Positions 39,791-47,727 of a DNA stretch of 64,000 nt are shown here, in pieces. Within the stretch, counting starts at the first letter, position 1; each line of letters starts with the position of its first letter. Source of the stretch: Streptomyces pyxinicus (GTDB taxonomy: Bacteria; Actinomycetota; Actinomycetes; Streptomycetales; Streptomycetaceae); the NCBI RefSeq assembly GCF_024753135.1, contig NZ_JANUGP010000012.1, forward strand, positions 124,001-188,000, in the 5' to 3' direction. The notes below the pieces were generated by a model. It made no database searches. It saw only the letters and a list, made by a program, of their open reading frames with translations, and had not been told where the DNA came from. A program made the position numbers and the translations under genes.

Positions 39791-40597
39791 ATGAGACGGT
39801 CCCGAACAGCGTCCTGCGTGTCCGCGTTCCTGCTCGCCTGCGCCTGTGCGTTCGCCGGCCCGGTGAAGGCGCCCGCCGCGTCGGCCGGAGCCGCACTGGA
39901 CTACGTGGCCCTCGGCGACTCCTACTCGGCGGGGGTCGGCGCCGGCAACTACGTCGGCGCCGACCGGAGCTGCTTCCGCAGCAACCGGGCCTACCCCGTC
40001 CTGTGGGCCGCCGCGCACGCCTCCTCGTTCAGCTTCGCCGCCTGCAACGGCGCCCAGACCGACGACGTCCTGGAAGGCCAGCTCGGCACGCTCGGCCCCG
40101 GCACCGACCTGGTCACCCTCAGCGTCGGGGGCAGCGACTCCGGGTACGCCGCCGTGATGGCGATCTGCGTGCTGCCGGGCAGCGGCGCCTGCCTGTCCGC
40201 CGTCGCCCGCGCGCACACGTACATCGACGGCACGCTGCCCGGCAACCTCGACCGCCTCTACACGGCCATCCGGGGCCGGGCGCCCGCCGCGAGGGTCGTC
40301 GTGCTCGGCTACCCGCACTTCTACCAGCCGCACGGCACCTGCCAGGGCGGTCTGCACGACGCGGAGCGGGCGGCGCTGAACGACGCCGTGGACCATCTCG
40401 ACCGGGTGATCGCCCGGCAGGCGGCCGCCCACGGGTTCACGTTCGCCGACCCGCGCCGCGCCTTCACCGGGCACGAGATCTGCTCGGTCAGCCCCTGGCT
40501 GCGCAGCGTGAACTGGATGAACCTCACGGAGTCGTACCATCCGACGGCCTCCGGGCAGGCCGACGGCTATCTGCCGCTGCTGGCCGACGCGCTCTGA
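39791..40597 (+). CDS. Secreted SGNH-family lipase/esterase
   Basis: 268-residue exported hydrolase. A signal peptide covers residues 1 to about 34. Block I is YVALGDSYSAGVG with the nucleophile Ser. Block III is LSVGGSDSGYAAV, with Ser where most members have Asn (GGND). Block V is SYHPTASGQADGY with the catalytic His. Six Cys in the mature part match the three disulphides of Streptomyces SGNH lipases. The altered block III residue is part of the oxyanion hole. ATG 39791 lacks a strong ribosome-binding site. A hairpin terminator follows at 40620. Confidence 0.9.
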   Translation: MRRSRTASCVSAFLLACACAFAGPVKAPAASAGAALDYVALGDSYSAGVGAGNYVGADRSCFRSNRAYPVLWAAAHASSFSFAACNGAQTDDVLEGQLGTLGPGTDLVTLSVGGSDSGYAAVMAICVLPGSGACLSAVARAHTYIDGTLPGNLDRLYTAIRGRAPAARVVVLGYPHFYQPHGTCQGGLHDAERAALNDAVDHLDRVIARQAAAHGFTFADPRRAFTGHEICSVSPWLRSVNWMNLTESYHPTASGQADGYLPLLADAL

Positions 40598-40619
40598 ACG
40601 CGCGGCCGTAGAACCTCCC

Positions 40620-40651
40620 GTGGGTGAGGGTCCGTCAGGACACTCACCCAC
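40620..40651 (+). terminator. Hairpin terminator after the SGNH hydrolase
   Basis: GTGGGTGAGGGTCC pairs with GGACACTCACCCAC around a four-base loop (gtca), a 14-bp stem with one mismatch, 22 bases after the stop. Confidence 0.88.
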
Positions 40652-40800
40652 CTGCCTGTGATCTCTCCCATTGCGTTCGCCGGGCTGTCCGACGAACCTC
40701 TCTTCGAACGAGTTCCCGAAGAACTGTTATCCGGGGCTCGTCGGACGGTCTCCCATGTGTCGGGCAGCACCGTTCGGCATCGAGGACAGGGAAGCGACAG

Positions 40801-42468
40801 ATGAGTTCACAGCACACGGCGGACACGGCGGCACTGGTCACCGCTGCCCAGGCGGGCGATCCGGGCGCCCAGGACGCCCTGGTCAGCGCGTACCTTCCGC
40901 TGGTCTACAACATCGTGGGCCGGGCCCTGAACGGTTCCGTGGACGTGGACGACGTCGTGCAGGAGACGATGCTGCGCGCCCTGCACGCGCTCGGCGACCT
41001 GCGCGCCCCCGACAACTTCCGTCCCTGGCTCGTGGCGATCGCGATGAACCAGGTGCGGGCGCACTGGCAGGCCCGGCAGTCGGCACCGGGCGCGGTGGAG
41101 GAGGCGCAGGATCTCGCGGACCCGGGCGCGGACTTCGTGGACCTGACGATGGTGCGGCTCCAGTTGTCCGGCCAGCGCCAGGAGACGGCGCGTGCCACCC
41201 GCTGGCTGGAGCCGGACGACCGCGCGCTGCTGTCGCTGTGGTGGCTGGAGTGCGCCGGCGAGCTGACCCGGGCCGAGGTCGCGGCGGCCCTGGAACTGTC
41301 GCCGCAGCACACGGCGGTGCGGGTGCAGCGCATGAAGGCGCAGCTGGAGGCGGCGCGGGTGGTGGTGCGGGCGCTGGAGGCGCAGCCGCCCTGCGAGGAG
41401 TTGCGCGGGATGCTGGTCTCCTGGGACGGCCGGCCCTCGGCGCTGTGGCGCAAGCGCATAGCCCGTCATGCCCGGGACTGCATACGCTGCTCCGGGCTGT
41501 GGGGCGGTCTGATGCCCGCCGAGGGGCTGCTCGCGGGGCTGGCGCTGGTGCCGGTGTCGGCCGCGCTGCTCGCCAAGTTCGGTGCGGGTGCGGGCAGTTC
41601 GGCCATGGCGGGGGCGGCGGCGCCCGTCGCGGACACCTCGGCCATGCCGGTCATGTCGGTCTCCGCGCACGGGGGTCCGGGCGGCGGGCACCGCGCTTCC
41701 GGTGGCCGTGGCGGCTCGCGCGGCGAGGCGCGGCGGCGGCGCCGGCTGCGCCGCCGGGCCGTCGGCGGTGCCGTCCTGGCGGCCTGCGTGGCGGGCGGCG
41801 CACTCTGGTACTTCGGGACCGGCTCGGGCGACGGCGACGGCGGCGCCACCGCCGTACGGCCCGCCGACGACACCCTCGCCGACCTCTCCTCCTCCCGCCC
41901 GGCCGAGGCCTCGCCGTCGGCCTCGGCCACCTCCCCGAGTCCCAGCGCGTCGCCGAAGAAGAAGGAGAAGAAGAAGCCGAGCCCCTCGGCGAAGACCCCG
42001 CGGCCCGCGAAGAAGACCGCCTCGGCCCCCGCGCCCCGCCCGACGCGCACCGCCTCCGCCGCGCCGCCGCCCCAGCCGGCCCCGGCCGGCACCGTGGCCC
42101 AGGTGATCGCGCTGGTGAACAAGGAACGGGCGACGGCCGGTTGCGGCCCCGTGACGGAGGATTCCGAGCTGGACAAGGCCGCGCAGGCGCACTCCGACGA
42201 CATGGCCGCCCGGAACTTCTTCGAGCACACCAACCCCGACGGCGCCGACCCCGGACAGCGCATCACCGCCGCCGGGTACCGCTGGTCGACGTACGGGGAG
42301 AACATCGCCAAGGGCCAGCAGACCCCGGAGTCGGTGATGGACTCCTGGATGAACAGCCCCGGCCACCGCGCCAACATCCTCAACTGCTCGTTCAAGAACC
42401 TCGGCGTGGGCGTCCACCGGGGTTCGGGCGGCCCCTGGTGGACCCAGGACTTCGGCGCCAAGCTGTAG
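40801..42468 (+). CDS. ECF-type sigma factor fused to a zinc-finger-like motif, membrane segment and extracellular CAP/SCP domain
   Basis: 555-residue single-chain fusion. Residues about 20-95 form sigma region 2 (LVSAYLPLVYNIVGRALNGS, DVDDVVQETMLRALHALGDL). Residues about 130-190 form region 4 (LTRAEVAAALELSPQHTAVR). H223-x3-C227-x2-C230 (HARDCIRC) reproduces the HxxxCxxC core of zinc-binding anti-sigma domains. An Arg-rich stretch then precedes a membrane segment at about 321-338 (VGGAVLAACVAGGALWYF). A Pro/Ser/Lys/Thr-rich linker leads to a CAP domain from about 432 (VIALVNKERATAGCGPV, HTNPDGADPGQRI, GENIAKGQQTPESVM, MNSPGHRANIL). An earlier hydrophobic stretch (about 237-257) may be a second membrane segment. 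The sigma part would be held at the membrane and released by a signal; this is inference. Confidence 0.88.
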   Translation: MSSQHTADTAALVTAAQAGDPGAQDALVSAYLPLVYNIVGRALNGSVDVDDVVQETMLRALHALGDLRAPDNFRPWLVAIAMNQVRAHWQARQSAPGAVEEAQDLADPGADFVDLTMVRLQLSGQRQETARATRWLEPDDRALLSLWWLECAGELTRAEVAAALELSPQHTAVRVQRMKAQLEAARVVVRALEAQPPCEELRGMLVSWDGRPSALWRKRIARHARDCIRCSGLWGGLMPAEGLLAGLALVPVSAALLAKFGAGAGSSAMAGAAAPVADTSAMPVMSVSAHGGPGGGHRASGGRGGSRGEARRRRRLRRRAVGGAVLAACVAGGALWYFGTGSGDGDGGATAVRPADDTLADLSSSRPAEASPSASATSPSPSASPKKKEKKKPSPSAKTPRPAKKTASAPAPRPTRTASAAPPPQPAPAGTVAQVIALVNKERATAGCGPVTEDSELDKAAQAHSDDMAARNFFEHTNPDGADPGQRITAAGYRWSTYGENIAKGQQTPESVMDSWMNSPGHRANILNCSFKNLGVGVHRGSGGPWWTQDFGAKL

Positions 42469-42497
42469 CGGGCGGGGTGTACGGGGGCAGGGCGCCG

Positions 42498-43730
42498 TCA
42501 GCGGACGGCCGCCGCCGGCGGGCGCTCGCGCAGGGCGCCGTAGGCGATGAAGTACGCCGGGACCCGGCGCAGCCGGCGGGAGCCGGCGACCCGGCGGGCG
42601 ACGTGCCCGGCCCGCTCGGCGCTGCCGAAGGGCGGGCGCCCGCGCAGGACGGGGCCGATGAAGCGGGCGTGGGCGGTCCGCTGGAGCGTCTGGGCGAGGA
42701 CGGTGGTGGGCAGGCGGCGGCGCTGCACCCCGCGTACGTCGCCCAGCCGCACCGAGCCCCGGCGCAGCGGTCCCACCAGGTACCGGGCGGCGGCCACGGC
42801 GTCCTGCACGGCGAGGTTGATGCCGATGCCGAAGACCGGGGACATGGCGTGGGCCGCGTCGCCGATGCACAGCAGGCCCGGCCGGTGCCAGCGGCGCAGC
42901 CGGTCCAGGCGGACGTTCAGCAGTTTGACCTCGTCCAAGGAGCGCAGCGCGGCGACGCGGTCGGCGGTCCACGGGAAGGCGGCGGTGAAGTCGGCGCGGA
43001 AGCGGTCGAGTCCGGCGGCGCGGCGCTCGGCGTCGGTGCCCTTGGGGATCATCACGGCGCACTGCCAGTAGTCGCCGCGGTCGATCATCGCGGTCAGCAG
43101 GCCGTTCGCCGCGCCGCCGACGAGGCCGCGCGGGTCGCTCTCGTGCCGGGGCAGCCGGAACCACCAGGCGTCCATGGGGCAGGTGTAGCCGTGCGGGCCG
43201 AGTTCGGGGCGGGTGCGGGCGAGGGAGCCGCGGCCGTCGCAGGCGACGGTGAGCAGGGCGCGCAGTTCGCCGGTGCGGCCGTCGGCGGTGCGGTAGCGCA
43301 CGCCGGTGACGCGGCCGGACTCGACGAGGAAGTCCGTCGCCTCGGTGTTCATGCGCAGGTCGAAGGCGGGTTCGCGGCGGGCCTCGGCGGCGAGGAGGTC
43401 CAGCAGGTCCCACTGGGGCACCATCGCCACGTAGTTGTAGGGGCCGGGCAGGGCGCCCAGGTCGGCGACCGTGACCATGGAGCGGTCGGCGCCGGCCGGC
43501 AGCTGGACGGTGCTCACCCGGCGCTGCGGCAGCCGGGCGAAGCGCTCGCCGAGGCCGAGGTCGTCCAGCAGGGCGAGGGTGGAGGGGTGGACGGTGTCGC
43601 CGCGGAAGTCGCGCAGGAAGTCGCCGTGCTTCTCCAGCACGGTCACCTCGACACCGGACCGGGCCAGCAGCAGGGCGAGCACCATGCCCGCGGGGCCGCC
43701 GCCCACCACACAGCACGTCGTACGTTCCAT
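42498..43730 (-). CDS. FAD-dependent monooxygenase (PHBH family)
   Basis: 410-residue flavoprotein hydroxylase-like enzyme. The FAD motif is VVGGGPAGMVLALLLARSG (GxGxxG), the DG motif is VACDGRGSLARTR, and the GD motif is CIGDAAHAMSPVFGIGIN. Residues DFRGDTVHPSTLALLDDLG match the family's substrate-side loop. The substrate is probably an aromatic or polyketide-like compound, but no partner biosynthetic gene is adjacent. A partial palindrome (43782-43799) about 50 bases upstream suggests control by a MarR- or TetR-type regulator encoded elsewhere. Confidence 0.92.
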   Translation of the reverse strand: MERTTCCVVGGGPAGMVLALLLARSGVEVTVLEKHGDFLRDFRGDTVHPSTLALLDDLGLGERFARLPQRRVSTVQLPAGADRSMVTVADLGALPGPYNYVAMVPQWDLLDLLAAEARREPAFDLRMNTEATDFLVESGRVTGVRYRTADGRTGELRALLTVACDGRGSLARTRPELGPHGYTCPMDAWWFRLPRHESDPRGLVGGAANGLLTAMIDRGDYWQCAVMIPKGTDAERRAAGLDRFRADFTAAFPWTADRVAALRSLDEVKLLNVRLDRLRRWHRPGLLCIGDAAHAMSPVFGIGINLAVQDAVAAARYLVGPLRRGSVRLGDVRGVQRRRLPTTVLAQTLQRTAHARFIGPVLRGRPPFGSAERAGHVARRVAGSRRLRRVPAYFIAYGALRERPPAAAVR

Positions 43731-43781
43731 GTCGTTCCCGCCCTTCTCGTGGGGCCCTGGGGTGCCGGTACCCGAACACTA

Positions 43782-43799
43782 ATTCGTCACCTGATGAAT
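43782..43799. promoter_or_regulatory. Imperfect palindrome upstream of the FAD monooxygenase
   Basis: ATTCGTCACCTGATGAAT is symmetric at 14 of 18 positions. It lies in an AT-rich patch 52 bases upstream of the monooxygenase start, within the 238-base divergent gap to the phosphatase gene. MarR- or TetR-like binding is a guess from form only. Confidence 0.45.
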
Positions 43800-43968
43800 A
43801 TCCTACGCTCCTGCCGGGCGGTCCTGTCGAGTGGGCGAACATGCCGCTGAGTGGAGCAATGACCGGTGCGCCGTGGCCGGGCCCAGCAGGCTGGAGATCT
43901 TGCCGGGTCGGGTGACAGGAGTCCGAGGTGCGAAGGCCGCGTAAGCCCAACCGTCAGGGGAGGGCCGG

Positions 43969-45129
43969 GTGAGGCACGGCCGTACCGGCAGGACGCCGGA
44001 GGGCGTCACGGCGTCCCGCGCCCGGCTGACCGCGCCACCGGCGTGGATGCGCTGGCTGCCGGTCCTGTTCGTCGCGGGCCTGCTCGCGCTCGAACCCGTC
44101 ACCCCCGTGGACTGGCCGGTCAGCTTCGTGCTGATCGCGCTGCCCCTGGTGGCCGCGTTCGCCCACGGGCCGCTGGTCGTGGGCGGTACGACGGTCTTCG
44201 CGATCCTCTTCCTCGGGGTGCTGGCCGGCACCCCGTGCTGCGCGGGCCGCTCCGTCGGCTACCTGTGGGACCGGCACTACGTGGCCGCCTACGTGTGCAC
44301 GGCGCTGGTGGGCGCCCTCGGCGCGGTGCTCGCCGCCCACCGCACCCGCCGGGAGCGCACGCTCGCCGACGTGCGGTTCGTGGCCGACATCGCGCAGCGC
44401 GTGCTGCTCCGGCCGGTTCCGCACCGGGTCGGCGACCTCGTCATGGAGAGCCTGTACCTCTCGGCGGCGGCGGAGGCGCGGATCGGCGGGGACCTGTACG
44501 AGGCGGTGCCCACCGCCCACGGCGTACGGCTCATCATCGGCGACGTGCGCGGCAAGGGGCTGCTCGCGGTGGAGACCGCCGCCTCTCTGCTCGGGGCGTT
44601 CCGCGAGGCGGCCCACGACGAGCCGGACCTGGCCGCGCTGGCCGCCCGGCTGGAGACGAGCATGACCCGCAGGGCCCGGCAGCTGGGCGGGAGCGAGACG
44701 GAGGAGCGGTTCGTCACCGCCGTGTTCGCCGAGATCCCGCCCGGCGGCGGGGTGGTCCGCGTCGTCAACTGCGGTCACCCGCCCCCGATGCTGGTCCGTC
44801 CCGGCGAGGTGCGCGAGCTGGACAGCGGGCGGTCGGCTCCGCCGCTGAACCTGGGGGTGCTGCTCGGGGAGCCGTACCACGTCGACACCTATCCCTTCGG
44901 GCCCGGCGACCTGATCCTGCTGTACACGGACGGCGTGACGGAGGCGCGGGACGCCTCCGGCGCGTTCTATCCCCTGATGGCGCGGCTGCGCGCCTGGGAC
45001 ACGCTGCCACCGCACGACCTGCTGGAACGGCTCCACCAGGATCTGCTGGAGTACGCCAGCGACCGCCCGCAGGACGACACCGCCGCGCTCGCCGTGTGCC
45101 GGACGGCCACCCGCCCAGCGGCCGGCTGA
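43969..45129 (+). CDS. Membrane-bound PP2C/SpoIIE-type serine phosphatase
   Basis: 386-residue phosphatase. Three to four N-terminal hydrophobic helices (about residues 27-125) anchor it without a large sensor domain. A SpoIIE/PP2C domain follows with metal-site motifs EARIGGDLYEAV, LIIGDVRGKGLLAVETA, VNCGHPPPMLV and LLYTDGVTEARD plus the final RPQDDTAAL. Such enzymes dephosphorylate anti-sigma-factor antagonists (STAS proteins) and so release alternative sigma factors. GTG start with GGAGG upstream. It is followed by two more phosphatases of the same class. Confidence 0.92.
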   Translation: MRHGRTGRTPEGVTASRARLTAPPAWMRWLPVLFVAGLLALEPVTPVDWPVSFVLIALPLVAAFAHGPLVVGGTTVFAILFLGVLAGTPCCAGRSVGYLWDRHYVAAYVCTALVGALGAVLAAHRTRRERTLADVRFVADIAQRVLLRPVPHRVGDLVMESLYLSAAAEARIGGDLYEAVPTAHGVRLIIGDVRGKGLLAVETAASLLGAFREAAHDEPDLAALAARLETSMTRRARQLGGSETEERFVTAVFAEIPPGGGVVRVVNCGHPPPMLVRPGEVRELDSGRSAPPLNLGVLLGEPYHVDTYPFGPGDLILLYTDGVTEARDASGAFYPLMARLRAWDTLPPHDLLERLHQDLLEYASDRPQDDTAALAVCRTATRPAAG

Positions 45130-45158
45130 GGACGGCGGGGCCGGCGAGGCGGCCCGCG

Positions 45159-47630
45159 TCACGGCACCGCCGGGGCTCCGGGGATCTCCTGCTCGGCCCA
45201 GATGACCTTGCCCTCGTCCGTGTACCGGGCGCCCCAGCGAAGGGCGAGCTGGGCCACCAGGAACAGGCCCCGGCCGCCCTCGTCCGTGCTGCGGGCGTGT
45301 CGCAGCCGGGGCGCGGTGCTGCTGGCGTCGGTGACCTCGCAGGTCAGACGGGAGTCGCGCAGCAGGCGCAGCCGGATGGGCGGGGTGGCGTAGCGGATGG
45401 CGTTGGTGACGAGTTCGCTGACGAGGAGTTCGGTGGTGACGGCCAGTTCCGGCAATCCCCACTCCTCGACCTGCCGGGTGGCGCGAGTGCGCAGATCGGC
45501 GACGGCCGCCGGGTCGACGGGCACCTCCCAGGAGACGACGTGGTCGGCGTCCAGGGCGCGGGTGCGGGCCAGCAGCAGGGCGACGTCGTCGGGCTGGGGC
45601 ACGGGCACGAGATGCCGCACCACGGAGGTGCACAGCGTGGCGAGGTCCTCCTCGGCGCCCGCGAGGATCTCGCCGAGCCGGGCCATGCCGCGCTCCACGT
45701 CCTGATCGCCGCCCTCGATGAGGCCGTTGGTGTAGAGGCCGAGCAGGCTGTTCTCGGCGAGTTCGATCTCGGTGGCCTCGAAAGCCATGCCCCCGAGGCC
45801 GAGCGGGGGCCCGGCCGGGATCTCCGGGTACCAGTGGTGCCCGTCGGGGTCGACCACGACGGGCGGCGGGTGGCCGGCCCGGGCCAGCCGGCAGCACCGG
45901 GTGACGGGGTCGTACACGGCGTACAGACAGGTGGCGCCGGTGAAGGTGGCGTTCGAGGGGGCCTCGCCCGCGGTGGCCTCCTCGTCGGTCAGGCGCAGCA
46001 CGAGGTCGTCGAGGTGGGCGAGGAGTTCGTCGGGCGGCAGCTCCATGTCGGCCAGGGTCTGCACCGCGGTGCGCAGCCGTCCCATGCTGGCCGCCGCGGG
46101 GATGCCGTGGCCCACCACGTCCCCGACCACCAGGCCGACCCGGGCCCCGGAGAGCGGGATCACGTCGAACCAGTCACCGCCGACACCGCCCGAGGGGTCG
46201 GCCGGCAGGTAGGAGGAGGCGACTTCCACGGCGGTGCCGCCCGCGAGTGCCGGCGGCAGCAGGCTGCGCTGGAGGGTGACGGCCGCCGCGTGCTCCCTGG
46301 TGTAGCGGCGGGCGTTGTCGACGCACACCGCCGCCCGGGCGACCAGTTCCTCGGCGAGCAGGACGTCGTCGGGTCCGAAGGAGACCGGGTTGTCGGAGCG
46401 GATGAAGGTGGTGAGGCCGAGGGTGGTGTCGCGGGCCCGCATCGGCACGGCGATCAGGGAGTGCAGACCGAACTCGCGGATGGTCCGCGCGCGCCCCGGC
46501 TCCTGTACGGCCCACATCTCGTCGGAGGGGTCGAGGACCGGCATGAGCAGCGGTTCGTCGATGCGCAGGTTCATGCCGTGCGGCCGCGTGAGGAAGTCGG
46601 CCTCCTCGCCGACGCGGGCCACGGCCTCGGGGGCGCCCGCCCTGACCGAGCTGAGCCCGGCGCGGCGCATCGTCGGCCAGGCGGGCGCGGGTCCGGCGTC
46701 GCTGAGCCAGGCGCCGTGTCCCTCGGTGCTGAGGACCGGCTCCAGCAGGTCCACCATGACGAAGTCGGCGAAGCGGGGGACGGCGAAGTCGGCGAGCTCC
46801 TGGGCCGTGCGCATCACGTCGAGGGTGGTGCCGATACGGGTGCCGGCCTCGTTGACCAGGGACAGCAGCCGGCGGGCGGTCCAGCGCTCGGTGACGTCCA
46901 GGACCATGTAGCAGACGCCGGTGCCGGTGCCGTCGGCGTCGACCAGGGGGAAGAACGACGACGAGTAGGCGTGCCGGCGGTGCGGGTCGGCCCAGCTCCA
47001 GCCGACGTACTCGTAGTCGGTGACCGGTACGCCGGTCGCGAGGACCTTGCGCATCAGGCCTTCGAGGGTCTCGGCCTCCAGACCGGGCAGCAGTTCGCTC
47101 AGCCGGCGCCCGATCCGCTCCTCGCGGGGCACCCCGCCGATGCCTTCGAGGGTGTCGTTCAGCCACACGTAGCGCAGCTCGGGGTCCACGACGGCCATGC
47201 CGAGGGGTGAGCGGGTCAGGAACGCGTCGAGGACGGACTGGCTGCTCCACCGGGTCCGCTGTTCGTGGGCCGAGACCAGGAAGCAGTCGCCGTCACCGAC
47301 GCGGAAGGACGCGGAGACCCGCAGCCGGACGTCGAACGGGCGGCCGTCCCGGCGGCGTACGGTGATCAGCCCGCTCCAGCCGTTGCCGGCGCGGCACCGG
47401 GCCGCGATGCCCGCGACGCGCGCGGGGTCCTCGGGCATGGCCAGCAGCCGTGCCGCGGAGCGGCCGACGACCTCGTGCGCCGGATAGCCGCACAGCTCCT
47501 CGGCGCCGCGGGTCCAGCCCACCACGACGCCGGCCGCGTCCACCACCGCCGCCGCGTCGGCGGACGCGTCGAAGAGGTCATCCGGTCCGGTGGAACCGGA
47601 TGCGCCCTCGTCCTTTCGCGGAGATTCCAT
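45159..47630 (-). CDS. PAS-PAS-GAF-SpoIIE phosphatase with C-terminal RsbW-like ATPase domain
   Basis: 823-residue stress-signalling protein. PAS 1 lies near residues 20-125 (FDASADAAAVVDAAGVVVGW), PAS 2 near 140-260 (FLTRSPLGMAVVDPELRYVW), GAF near 275-430, and a PP2C/SpoIIE phosphatase near 445-660 (GGVGGDWFDVIPLSGARVGL, GDVVGHGIPAAASMGRLRTA, LARAGHPPPVV). A HATPase_c_2/RsbW-like kinase domain ends the protein (LLVSELVTNAIRYATPPIRL, DEGGRGLFLVAQLA). It combines opposite activities (phosphatase and anti-sigma-type kinase) on one chain. ATG 47630 is assigned although no ribosome-binding site is evident; ATG 47669 is an alternative inside an AT-rich promoter-like stretch. Confidence 0.9.
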   Translation of the reverse strand: MESPRKDEGASGSTGPDDLFDASADAAAVVDAAGVVVGWTRGAEELCGYPAHEVVGRSAARLLAMPEDPARVAGIAARCRAGNGWSGLITVRRRDGRPFDVRLRVSASFRVGDGDCFLVSAHEQRTRWSSQSVLDAFLTRSPLGMAVVDPELRYVWLNDTLEGIGGVPREERIGRRLSELLPGLEAETLEGLMRKVLATGVPVTDYEYVGWSWADPHRRHAYSSSFFPLVDADGTGTGVCYMVLDVTERWTARRLLSLVNEAGTRIGTTLDVMRTAQELADFAVPRFADFVMVDLLEPVLSTEGHGAWLSDAGPAPAWPTMRRAGLSSVRAGAPEAVARVGEEADFLTRPHGMNLRIDEPLLMPVLDPSDEMWAVQEPGRARTIREFGLHSLIAVPMRARDTTLGLTTFIRSDNPVSFGPDDVLLAEELVARAAVCVDNARRYTREHAAAVTLQRSLLPPALAGGTAVEVASSYLPADPSGGVGGDWFDVIPLSGARVGLVVGDVVGHGIPAAASMGRLRTAVQTLADMELPPDELLAHLDDLVLRLTDEEATAGEAPSNATFTGATCLYAVYDPVTRCCRLARAGHPPPVVVDPDGHHWYPEIPAGPPLGLGGMAFEATEIELAENSLLGLYTNGLIEGGDQDVERGMARLGEILAGAEEDLATLCTSVVRHLVPVPQPDDVALLLARTRALDADHVVSWEVPVDPAAVADLRTRATRQVEEWGLPELAVTTELLVSELVTNAIRYATPPIRLRLLRDSRLTCEVTDASSTAPRLRHARSTDEGGRGLFLVAQLALRWGARYTDEGKVIWAEQEIPGAPAVP

Positions 47631-47727
47631 CAGATGAAACCATTCACCACTTTGGTCCCTTTTATTCATATGGTGGGCTTTAACGGCGGACCTCGCCGGG
47701 TTGGGTCCGGAGGATCCCGGAGGGACC

